From Deltaproteobacteria bacterium (GTDB lineage: Bacteria > Desulfobacterota > Desulfobacteria > Desulfobacterales > SURF-15): 8,477 bases of DNA. This document shows, piece after piece, positions 1 through 6,058 of the stretch. Each line of letters opens with the position of its first letter. Positions within the stretch are counted from its first letter, which is position 1. Location: positions 1 through 8,477 of the forward strand of contig JAHEHB010000232.1 in the NCBI GenBank assembly GCA_024644775.1, written 5' to 3'. A model generated the notes under the pieces. The model was given only the letters and a program-made list of their open reading frames with translations. It was not told the origin of the DNA and made no database searches. The translations under genes were made by a program, and so were the position numbers.

Positions 1-1276
1 GCATATAGTTGATGTATTCGTGAGAAAATCCATGGACACCGATGTTTCTGATATTCGGTATCTCAACAGGATATTTTCGATTCTTAAATCGGGAAATGGC
101 TCGAATCACGATTTCATCGGTGCAGCCTTTGGGATCATGTTCGTGGAATTCAAGATGCTCGGCACCCTCGATGTGACATCTCGGGTTGGTTGTGAACAGC
201 GGCGTGCTGTAGCATTCAGCGACTTTCGCCAAGCCCTGTTTAATACACTGAACATCCACGGTCATGGCATCCACAGCACCGGTGACCAATACCGTCTCGG
301 TACTCATAAAATTACCGGCATGGGGTATCCCATGTCGAACCAGTACTTCCGCACCGGAACAACACATCCCCACCAAATTGATTCCGGCAGCACCGGCTTC
401 CTTGGCAGCTTTGACCAAAGACGACTCATTCACCGATTCGATCATGGATTCAAAAAGGTTCGGCTCATGCCCATGAACGATAATGTTCACTTGGTTTTCT
501 TTGAGTACACCGAGGTTCACCTCGATGCTCACGGGTGACGGCGTTCCAAAGAGAATATCGGAAATCTCCGTAGCAACCATGGAGCCACCCCAACCATCGG
601 CAAGGGCCGTGCGACTGATCTGCTTAATGATGTTCGTGTAATCCTGATCCACTCCCATATGGGTGCGATGCATCATTTCCATGATTTCTCGCATGGCCCC
701 CCGGGGCACAATTCCATGCTTTCGCCAGGTCTCCAGGGTCTTTTCCGGGACTCGCTTCGCAAAGGGAATTTCTCCTTCCACTTGCGTATACGTTCGCTCG
801 AGCTCGTTATACAGCTCGGTGGCAATCTCTTTTACGCTTTTTCCCTCGGTTTCGATATCAACCGAACGGGCCACTTCTTCCAGCTTAATGGGATCTTTGA
901 TGCTGTAATCTTGGATCTTGCCGTTTACCACTTCCCGAAAAAGATCCAGCATGGACATGCCGTGGTCGGTATGCGCGGCGGATCCAGAAGCGACCATACG
1001 TGCAAAGTTTCTGGACATAATGGTATCAATGGTGGCACCGCAAACACCGACTTTGCCGTATGGATCCTTCGCATTCAGTCGGCACGGTCCCATGGAACAG
1101 TGTTTACAACACGCTGAATCTGCACCGATGGGGCATGCTTTCATGTTGACAGCACGATCGAAAGCCGTCTCCACACCGTCTATACGCGCCTTCTCCAACA
1201 TCTGTGCGGTGGCATCACAGGTTGTGAGGTCTCTAATGTTGACTTCCTTCTTGGGTACTTCTTTCTTTTTTTCCAT
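1..1276 (-). CDS. cooS: Anaerobic Ni-Fe carbon monoxide dehydrogenase catalytic subunit, 3'-truncated by window edge
   Basis: This is the N-terminal 425 residues of an anaerobic CO dehydrogenase (CO + H2O to CO2 + 2 electrons + 2 protons, reversible; cytoplasmic homodimer). The frame is open to base 1, so the rest of a protein usually about 630-680 residues long lies outside. Seen: Cys48 and Cys56 fit the subunit-bridging D-cluster; Cys57, Cys60, Cys65 and Cys79 (CCKHC, GPC, GVCG) fit the B-cluster [4Fe-4S]. His270 (VHGHEP), Cys306 (GMCCSGAE) and Cys344 (DVQC) fit the first C-cluster (Ni-Fe-S) ligands. The remaining C-cluster cysteines and the catalytic lysine would be beyond the edge. The ATG at 1274-1276 has a strong GGGAGG ribosome site at 1281-1286. 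The gene diverges from the arsenosugar cluster and has its own promoters. Whether it is a stand-alone CooS or the acetyl-CoA-synthase partner cannot be told without downstream genes. Confidence 0.96.
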   Translation of the reverse strand, partial: MEKKKEVPKKEVNIRDLTTCDATAQMLEKARIDGVETAFDRAVNMKACPIGADSACCKHCSMGPCRLNAKDPYGKVGVCGATIDTIMSRNFARMVASGSAAHTDHGMSMLDLFREVVNGKIQDYSIKDPIKLEEVARSVDIETEGKSVKEIATELYNELERTYTQVEGEIPFAKRVPEKTLETWRKHGIVPRGAMREIMEMMHRTHMGVDQDYTNIIKQISRTALADGWGGSMVATEISDILFGTPSPVSIEVNLGVLKENQVNIIVHGHEPNLFESMIESVNESSLVKAAKEAGAAGINLVGMCCSGAEVLVRHGIPHAGNFMSTETVLVTGAVDAMTVDVQCIKQGLAKVAECYSTPLFTTNPRCHIEGAEHLEFHEHDPKGCTDEIVIRAISRFKNRKYPVEIPNIRNIGVHGFSHEYINYM

Positions 1277-1432
1277 TTTTCCTCCCTTCATGGAATACGT
1301 ATTCAGATATTTCTAAACGCTTTTTTCGTACTGTTATTTAATGGTTTATGTTTGATGGTTTCGATAATCGTTTGCGTTTGTAAATGCATGTTGCTTTGGC
1401 TATTTTTCTTCTTATTAGGAATGATTCTTAAT

Positions 1433-1461
1433 AGAATAGAAAAACATTGTACCTTTGTCAA
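1433..1461 (-). promoter_or_regulatory. Probable proximal sigma70-type promoter of cooS
   Basis: On the minus strand a perfect -35 hexamer TTGACA (1456-1461) is followed after exactly 17 bases by TATTCT (1433-1438, 4 of 6 matches to TATAAT). Transcription would begin near 1426, leaving a leader of about 150 bases before the cooS start. An inverted repeat, ATTCT-TAAT-AGAAT (1424-1437), overlaps the -10 box and the start region and could be an operator. Prediction from sequence only. Confidence 0.5.
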
Positions 1462-1501
1462 GAACAAATCTATTGATTTTCCTTGCCATATAAAAAATTT
1501 T

Positions 1502-1530
1502 TTTTTAGAAAAACACAAAGCGATTGTCAA
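1502..1530 (-). promoter_or_regulatory. Possible distal, tandem promoter of cooS
   Basis: A second perfect TTGACA on the minus strand (1525-1530) stands 17 bases from TAAAAA (1502-1507, 4 of 6 matches). It lies 69 bases upstream of the proximal promoter and reads the same way. The -10 box sits inside an A6T9 tract (1492-1506), so low complexity may account for the partial match. Weaker than the proximal site. Confidence 0.3.
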
Positions 1531-1657
1531 TTGGAAAAAATTTGTTTCCGTTTTATGGGATGTTACAGCAACCTCTGAAACAACTTAAATTCCTATGGTA
1601 AACCGGCTCCATTTTGTTGTAAAGAATTATGAATTTATGCGACTAAACGAAAATGTT

Positions 1658-1686
1658 TTGGTGAAAACCGAGACCGAATTTCTAAT
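1658..1686 (+). promoter_or_regulatory. Weak candidate promoter for the arsenosugar cluster
   Basis: TTGGTG (1658-1663, 3 of 6 to TTGACA) is followed after 17 bases by TCTAAT (1681-1686, 5 of 6 to TATAAT). Transcription would begin near 1693, about 97 bases before the glycosyltransferase start. The -35 is poor, so this is only the best candidate in a region where a forward promoter is expected. Confidence 0.22.
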
Positions 1687-1789
1687 TGCATTAAAGATGA
1701 TACCAAGACGGCAAGGAGAAGGCGACCCAGCCAACGCAGGTAGCGCTTGAATGCGAATACAAATAAATCGTGAAAATCATCAATAGACA

Positions 1790-2476
1790 ATGAACCCAAA
1801 GTCGCTTCATCACCGCCTTTTGGCGATTGTATTTGTGAAAGTACCAAAGATTGGCCAGGTAAAATCCCGGCTAACGACGCATCTTGATGAAAGATCGGTT
1901 CTCAAACTTTATAAATCTTTTGCAGCGGACGTCATCGAAGCGGTTAAACAACAGGTTGATCTATTGAAAATCTGTTATCATCCGGCAAAAGAAGAACCCT
2001 TGATAAAAGAGTGGCTCGGTAACACGTTCGAGTACGAACCACAAAGCGGAAGGCATTTGGGTGAACGTATGAAAAACGCCTTTCGAAATACCTTCTCAGA
2101 AGGTTACGGCAAAGCGATTTTGGTAGGCACCGATATTCCGGAATTGCCGGAGGCTGTTATTGACGAGGCGTTTTGGAAGATGGATCATGATATGCCGGTT
2201 ATCGGGCCGGCCCGCGACGGCGGATACTATTTAATTGGGTTCCGTCGTGATGGGTTTATGGACCAAATTTTTGACGATATACCATGGGGTACAAGTCGGG
2301 TTTTTAGCGATACGCTCGCAACGTTTGAGCAGTTAAATTGCAATGTACACGTCCTCCCGCAATGCCTGGATATCGATACATACGAGGATCTTTTGGAATT
2401 GAGTGGGAATTTGCGCGCAGGAAAGAATCGTGCAAAAAACACCACGGTGTGTTTACAATCGTTAGGTCTGATGTAA
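1790..2476 (+). CDS. TIGR04282-family glycosyltransferase (DUF2064), arsenosugar-biosynthesis type
   Basis: A 228-residue cytoplasmic protein of the nucleotide-sugar-transferase-like fold, near the usual length of the family. Seen: the N-terminal nucleotide-binding motif FVKVPKIGQVKSRL (residues 15-28), the acidic GTDIPELP motif (113-120) expected to hold metal and nucleotide sugar, VIGPARDGGYYLIG (137-150), and PWGTSRVF (165-172). These are the hallmark motifs of TIGR04282. Members often sit beside arsS and are named arsenosugar biosynthesis glycosyltransferases; the donor and acceptor are not established from sequence. It is the first gene of a same-strand group with the AhpD-like gene (76 bases on) and arsS. 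An in-frame TAG at 1784-1786 limits the start; the ATG at 1790 has no clear Shine-Dalgarno site, so initiation may be weak or leader-dependent. The family is confident, the exact reaction is inferred. Confidence 0.88.
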   Translation: MNPKSLHHRLLAIVFVKVPKIGQVKSRLTTHLDERSVLKLYKSFAADVIEAVKQQVDLLKICYHPAKEEPLIKEWLGNTFEYEPQSGRHLGERMKNAFRNTFSEGYGKAILVGTDIPELPEAVIDEAFWKMDHDMPVIGPARDGGYYLIGFRRDGFMDQIFDDIPWGTSRVFSDTLATFEQLNCNVHVLPQCLDIDTYEDLLELSGNLRAGKNRAKNTTVCLQSLGLM

Positions 2477-2552
2477 GGATGTAAGATAGGAGCCGGAAAT
2501 TAAAAATTATTGAAAAGTAAACGGAAGATTCATAAGAAAGGTGAAAGAAAAA

Positions 2553-2885
2553 ATGGACACATACTATACCCCGGAGGACCTACCAAAATTTCAAGAAATT
2601 GGGAAAGACGCGCCGGAACTTGCAAAAAAATTTTTTGAATATTACAATTCGGTATTTGAAGAAGGAGATTTAACGGAGCGGGAAAAGGCCCTGATTGCAC
2701 TATCGGTTGCCCATACGATTCAGTGCCCATACTGTATTGATGCTTATACGCAGGCTTGTCTGGAAAAGGGCTCACACCTTGGGGAAATGACCGAAGCGAT
2801 CCATGTTGCGGTAGCCATCCGCGGAGGCGCGTCGCTGGTTCACGGTCTGCAAATGCAAAACGTCGCAAATAAGATATCCATGTGA
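2553..2885 (+). CDS. Arsenosugar-biosynthesis-associated peroxidase-like protein (carboxymuconolactone decarboxylase / AhpD-like)
   Basis: A 110-residue all-helical protein of the CMD/AhpD superfamily. Seen: REKALIAL (residues 43-50) followed by the redox pair Cys58-Pro-Tyr-Cys61 in QCPYCIDAY, then a helical segment with AIRGGASLVHG (88-98). In true AhpD a histidine follows the second cysteine by four residues; here that position is Tyr65. The CPYCIDAY form is typical of the small family encoded next to ArsS, annotated as 'peroxidase-like'. Its substrate is unknown; a thiol-dependent redox role linked to arsenosugar synthesis is an inference from neighbourhood. The ATG at 2553 is preferred over the GTG at 2541 because AAAGGTGA (2537-2544) lies 8 bases ahead of it. 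The gene sits between the glycosyltransferase and arsS on the same strand. Confidence 0.9.
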   Translation: MDTYYTPEDLPKFQEIGKDAPELAKKFFEYYNSVFEEGDLTEREKALIALSVAHTIQCPYCIDAYTQACLEKGSHLGEMTEAIHVAVAIRGGASLVHGLQMQNVANKISM

Positions 2886-2927
2886 GCCTGTTTCAAAACG
2901 TTTCAGTTTGTTCAAGGTCAAGGAAAG

Positions 2928-2979
2928 TTAAAATTTTAACCACAGGAATACATGGAGTATCTCGAGGATTAAAATTTTA
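2928..2979. repeat. Pair of TTAAAATTTTA palindromic repeats upstream of arsS
   Basis: The 11-base sequence TTAAAATTTTA occurs at 2928-2938 and again at 2969-2979, 41 bases apart start to start, close to four helical turns. The first copy is part of a perfect 14-base palindrome, GTTAAAATTTTAAC (2927-2940). A perfect TTGACA (2982-2987) starts three bases after the second copy, but no -10 box lies at a suitable distance. The pair could be a regulator binding site for arsS or chance in AT-rich DNA. Confidence 0.4.
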
Positions 2980-3056
2980 GCTTGACACAGAGATTGGGGA
3001 AACTGGGACGTTTTGGAATCGGCTCATTTAACTGTTGATTAGTGAGTATCAATGCC

Positions 3057-4031
3057 ATGACCTCAAATCGTATGCAAACAGTGATACCGTTTTTGAACAC
3101 CCTCACCGCGCATGGCTTGACGCTGTTGAGGTCAAAGATCACCACCCTACAAATCAATGTAGGCTTGATGTGTAACCAGACGTGTCGTCACTGTCATCTT
3201 GACGCAGGCCCGCATCGAAAAGAGATGATGAGTCGTGAAACCATGGAACAGGTGGTCGAATTCGCAACGCGTGATAATTTCCAAGTAATCGACATCACAG
3301 GCGGGGCACCGGAACTGCATCCGGGCATTGAAAATTTTGTCGAACAACTAACCCCACTTGCGCCGACGGTGATGTTTCGTGCAAATCTCACCGCGCTGAT
3401 GCAAAAAGGTGAATCCCTGTTGCAGGTGTTGACGTCGTGCAAAACAAACATTGTCGCATCGTTTCCGTCTCTCAATGAGCTGCAACTCGACTCCATTCGA
3501 GGCAACGGGATCTTCGATGTGAGCATACAGGCCCTAAAGAAACTAAATGATCTCGGATATGGAAAAGAAGGCACCGGCTTGTGTTTAGATCTGGTGGTAA
3601 ATCCGTCCGGTGCCTTCTTACCGCCATCCCAAGATCAATTGGAGAAACGGTTCCATAAGGTATTGGAGCAAAAATGGGGTATTGTTTTTAATAAGCTGTT
3701 TAGCTTTGCCAATGTCCCATTGGGAAGATTTCGCAGATGGCTTATCGCTTCCGATAACCTCCAAAAGTACATGGACAAGCTGGCTTCAGCTTTCAATCCT
3801 TGCACGGTTGAAGGGCTGATGTGTCGAACCCTTATTGCCATATCCTGGGACGGATACCTATTTGATTGCGATTTTAATCAGGCATCAAGACAGTTTCTGG
3901 GAAATCGCAAAATCCACATCTCTCAAGTCGCCTCCCCTCCCGAACCGGGAATCCCCATTGCCACCGATTACCACTGCTACACGTGCACCGCCGGTTCCGG
4001 ATTCACATGAGGTGGTGCCATTTCGACCTGA
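3057..4031 (+). CDS. arsS: Arsenosugar biosynthesis radical SAM selenoprotein ArsS, with UGA read as selenocysteine at 4008-4010
   Basis: ArsS is a cytoplasmic radical S-adenosylmethionine enzyme that attaches the 5'-deoxyadenosyl group to a methylated arsenical during arsenosugar synthesis. Seen: the [4Fe-4S] motif CNQTCRHC (Cys39, Cys43, Cys46) after TLQINVGL, then ITGGAPELHP (residues 80-89), an LDLVVNPSGAFLPP stretch, and C-terminal cysteines Cys249, Cys256 and Cys271 of the ArsS-specific C-terminal domain. The end reads HCYTCTAGSGFT, then TGA, then GGAIST and a second TGA at 4029-4031. Cysteine-type homologues have CTAG-x-G-xx-CGG there, so the first TGA sits exactly at a conserved Cys and most likely encodes selenocysteine (residue 318 of 324). 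A hairpin follows at once. NCBI names the family '(seleno)protein ArsS'. Starts at GTG 3042, ATG 3057 or ATG 3072 are all possible; an in-frame TGA at 3036 bounds them, and GTGAG at 3042-3046 mildly favours 3057. ArsM is not in the window. Confidence 0.93.
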
Positions 4032-4042
4032 GTATCGGGGCA
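4016..4042 (+). promoter_or_regulatory. Putative bacterial SECIS stem-loop for arsS
   Basis: Starting five bases after the UGA, TGCC (4016-4019) pairs with GGCA (4039-4042) and TCGA (4023-4026) with TCGG (4035-4038, one G-T pair). A three-base ATT bulge separates the two stems and the 8-base loop is CCTGAGTA (4027-4034). Bacterial SECIS elements sit immediately 3' of the UGA inside the coding frame and bind SelB. The loop begins 16 bases after the UGA and contains guanines, in keeping with the known spacing. The hairpin overlaps the final stop codon. The fold was drawn by eye. Confidence 0.55.
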
Positions 4043-4166
4043 AAACACAACATTTTCCTGGAAAAATGTACCTTACGATTGAAACTTACCGGAATATGTA
4101 TTAGGCTTTAACAAAATCCTTTAATTAACCTACCCGGGGAAATTTGCAAATGAAAGGATGATGTAT

Positions 4167-4448
4167 ATGTCAGAATCTGTGAAGGTTTATTCTTTGAGTA
4201 GCTGCAGTCACTGCAAGGCCGCTAAGAAATTTTTGGGAGAATGCACGATCAAATATGAATTTATCGATGTGGATACGTTACAGGGAGAAGAGAGAGCATC
4301 GATTCTGCAAGATATTAAAAAGTTTAATCCAAGATGTTCGTTTCCTACGATTATCATTGGCGAAAAGGTAATCGTGGGGTATAAAGAAAAAGAAATAAAG
4401 GAGGCTTTGGGCATCGAATGGATGCAAAAGAACTCTACGAAAGAATGA
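4167..4448 (+). CDS. Glutaredoxin-like thiol-disulfide oxidoreductase
   Basis: A 93-residue single-domain glutaredoxin/thioredoxin-fold protein, the normal size for bacterial glutaredoxins. Seen: strand VKVYSLSSC leading into the active-site Cys13-Ser-His-Cys16, then KFLGE, a YEFIDVDT strand, and the cis-proline loop CSFPTIIIG followed by the glycine turn IVGYKEKEI used for thiol-substrate binding. It would reduce disulfides or mixed disulfides in the cytoplasm. ATG 4167 is chosen over ATG 4158 or 4161 because AAAGGA (4153-4158) lies 8 bases upstream of it, whereas it overlaps the earlier starts. The 3' end overlaps the next gene by 31 bases, so the two are very probably co-translated and partners: the neighbour resembles the enzyme that reduces such proteins with ferredoxin. 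It lies 135 bases after the arsS stop on the same strand; no terminator was seen between. Confidence 0.9.
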   Translation: MSESVKVYSLSSCSHCKAAKKFLGECTIKYEFIDVDTLQGEERASILQDIKKFNPRCSFPTIIIGEKVIVGYKEKEIKEALGIEWMQKNSTKE

Positions 4449-4750
4449 AAAAGGTACAGGAGCCGAAAGGCTACTATTTTAACAACGATAGGGATCGGAC
4501 CCTTGAGCTTCTGGAGGCGCTTGTCGAAAATAAGGAACGGTACGGATACATGGGTTGTCCGTGCCGGTTGCTATCGGCGGACCGGGACAACGACAAAGAT
4601 GTCATATGCCCCTGTGTTTACAGTGTCCCGGATATCGAGGAATATGGCAGTTGCTATTTCAACCTTTATGTTTCGAAAGAATGGAATGCGGGGGAAATCC
4701 CGCATGAACATGTTCCGGAACGGCGTCCTCCGGAGAAAATAAAATTTTAA
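4418..4750 (+). CDS. Ferredoxin-thioredoxin reductase catalytic-chain (FtrB-like) protein, with an active-site Cys replaced by Phe
   Basis: A 110-residue homologue of the ferredoxin:thioredoxin/glutaredoxin reductase catalytic chain, which uses a [4Fe-4S] cluster next to a disulfide to pass ferredoxin electrons to a thiol protein. Seen: GYMGCPCR (Cys47, Cys49), ICPCVY (Cys64, Cys66) and EYGSCYF (Cys79). In the plant enzyme the motifs are CPC, CPC and CHC; Cys 1, 3, 4 and 5 hold the cluster, and Cys 2 and 6 form the redox disulfide. Here all four cluster ligands are present, but the sixth cysteine position is Phe81 (codon TTC, 4658-4660), one base from TGC. The Pro-rich tail PERRPPEKIKF is intact, so the gene is not otherwise decayed. 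Ribosome site AAGGAGG (4398-4404) is 13 bases from the ATG, a little long. It overlaps the glutaredoxin gene, and its stop shares TTAA with nqrF. Confidence 0.87.
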   Translation: MDAKELYERMKKVQEPKGYYFNNDRDRTLELLEALVENKERYGYMGCPCRLLSADRDNDKDVICPCVYSVPDIEEYGSCYFNLYVSKEWNAGEIPHEHVPERRPPEKIKF

Positions 4751-5967
4751 CCAAAATCATCATAGTCGATCATTTCCGGTTCAACACCTAAACTGTCCAG
4801 CATTTTCTGTACCGCATCAATCATCATGGGTGGGCCGCAAAGATAATATTCGATTTCCGTGGGGTCCTCGTGTGTGCCCAGGTAGTTGTCATAAGCGACT
4901 TGATGGATAAATCCGACGGAACCCTCCCATTTATCTTCGGGTAGCGGCTCAGAGAGGGCAACCGTGTATGTAAAGTTTGAAAAGTTCCGATCAAGCTCTT
5001 TAAATTCCGCATCATAAAACATTTCTTGTTTTGACCGTGCGCCGTACCAAAATGTCATTTTTCGTGTCGTCTTTTTGATCAACAGTTGGTTGAAGACGTG
5101 ACTCCGCATCGGCGCCATCCCCGCCCCGCCCCCGATAAAACACATTTCCCGGTTCGTATCTTTTACTAAGAAATCTCCGTAGGGCCCACTGAACGTCATA
5201 GGGTCTCCCGCTTTCAAACCGAACAGAAAAGAGGAAGCGATTCCCGGCGGCGCATCGAAACCCGGCGGTGGGGTGGCAATCCGAATCGTAAATCGCATCA
5301 ACTCCTCTTCGGGGGTATTCGCCATGGAATAGGCGCGAAATACCGGTTCTTCGGTCTGAGCATTCAGCCCCCACAGCGCAAACTTATCCCAGGCCGGCCG
5401 GTATATGTCCTGTACACCAATTTTTTCGTATGAAAGCTCGTATTCAGGGATGTCAATCTGTATATATTGCCCGGCCTCAAAGTCGATTCGATCGCCATTG
5501 TCGATTTTTAAGACCAACTCCTTGATAAAAGTTGCAACATTATCGTTGGATATCACCGTTGCGTTATATTTTCTGATGTTAAAAATCTCCGGCGGTATCC
5601 GGATTTTCATGTCTTCCTTTACCTTAACCTGGCAGGAAAGACGGATATTGTCCAGTTTCTCCTGCCGACTCAAATGTGCCAATTCCGTCGGCAAAATACT
5701 TCTGCCCCCCTCATCGATCTTGCATTTGCATAAGGCACAGGAACCCTTTCCACCGCATGCAGACGGCAGATAGATATTTTCAGCCGACAGCGCAGATAGA
5801 AGTGTTACACCGGCTGGAGTCTCGATGCTTTTTTCCGCATCGTTGTTAATCACAATCTTACGGTCGCCCTTTTGGACAATCTTTGATTCCAGAAACAAAA
5901 GTGCCAATACAAGCAAGAGTACCAGGGATAGGAACACAGAAAGGCTAAGAACAAAGACACTGATCAA
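4747..5967 (-). CDS. nqrF: Na+-translocating NADH:quinone reductase subunit F (NADH-oxidising)
   Basis: NqrF is the electron-input subunit of Na+-NQR: it oxidises NADH through FAD and a [2Fe-2S] cluster at the cytoplasmic face. Seen, in order: one N-terminal membrane helix (about residues 4-27); a plant-type ferredoxin domain with Cys71, Cys77, Cys80 (CGGKGSCALC) and Cys112; the FAD motif RAYS (211-214); the NADH loop GGGAGMAPMRS (279-289); CGPP (377-380); and the conserved acidic end. At 406 residues it is full length. The start is TTG at 5965-5967, with AAGGA 8 bases upstream; the nearby ATG runs into a TAA at once. It is the last gene of the nqr operon, set 119 bases after nqrE, a larger gap than the others. 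Its stop overlaps that of the convergent FtrB-like gene. Confidence 0.97.
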   Translation of the reverse strand: MISVFVLSLSVFLSLVLLLVLALLFLESKIVQKGDRKIVINNDAEKSIETPAGVTLLSALSAENIYLPSACGGKGSCALCKCKIDEGGRSILPTELAHLSRQEKLDNIRLSCQVKVKEDMKIRIPPEIFNIRKYNATVISNDNVATFIKELVLKIDNGDRIDFEAGQYIQIDIPEYELSYEKIGVQDIYRPAWDKFALWGLNAQTEEPVFRAYSMANTPEEELMRFTIRIATPPPGFDAPPGIASSFLFGLKAGDPMTFSGPYGDFLVKDTNREMCFIGGGAGMAPMRSHVFNQLLIKKTTRKMTFWYGARSKQEMFYDAEFKELDRNFSNFTYTVALSEPLPEDKWEGSVGFIHQVAYDNYLGTHEDPTEIEYYLCGPPMMIDAVQKMLDSLGVEPEMIDYDDFG

Positions 5968-6058
5968 TTAAAACATCCTTATATTATCCGATATACATCA
6001 ACAGGCATTCGAGTAAAACCGGGGTTACAAAACTTGTGAATCACTTAACCAAGTTAAT

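Larger units (their letters stand above)
1277..1789. other. 513-base AT-rich divergent intergenic region between cooS and the arsenosugar cluster
   Basis: No convincing gene is visible here. The cooS side (to about 1530) is strongly AT-rich and holds the two TTGACA promoters, an A6T9 tract at 1492-1506 and, 6 bases upstream of the cooS ribosome site, a perfect 12-base palindrome GAATACGTATTC (1293-1304). The right half is less AT-rich. It contains only a 37-codon open frame from the ATG at 1637, which has no ribosome site and stops at 1748-1750, and a weak forward promoter candidate. No intrinsic terminator or tRNA-like fold was recognised. Confidence 0.6.

Noticed and set aside
659..1316. 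Forward-strand open frames inside the cooS region
   Set aside because: They are shadows of the conserved minus-strand CODH coding sequence, which shows all expected cluster cysteines.
1360..1380. TTGAT-like half site followed by GATAA, resembling an FNR box
   Set aside because: The spacing and the second half do not fit TTGAT-N4-ATCAA, and no match is closer elsewhere in the cooS leader.
1637..1750. A 37-codon open frame ahead of and in frame with the glycosyltransferase, ending in TGA
   Set aside because: It has no ribosome site and no recognisable domain, and another in-frame stop (TAG 1784-1786) follows. A second selenocysteine codon or an N-terminal extension is not supported.
2530..2868. 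Minus-strand 112-codon frame opposite the AhpD-like gene
   Set aside because: The plus-strand product matches a known family with its active-site motif and a ribosome site; the reverse frame shows no domain.
2982..3030. TTGACA as a complete promoter for arsS
   Set aside because: No TATAAT-like hexamer lies 16-18 bases downstream; only the -35-like box is present, so no promoter feature was called.
3835..4104. Plus-strand 89-codon frame across the end of arsS
   Set aside because: It overlaps the conserved ArsS C-terminus in another frame and has no motif or ribosome site. The read-through of arsS explains the conserved signal.
4032..4166. Possible terminator between arsS and the glutaredoxin gene
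   Set aside because: Apart from the SECIS-like hairpin, no GC-rich stem followed by a T-run is present.
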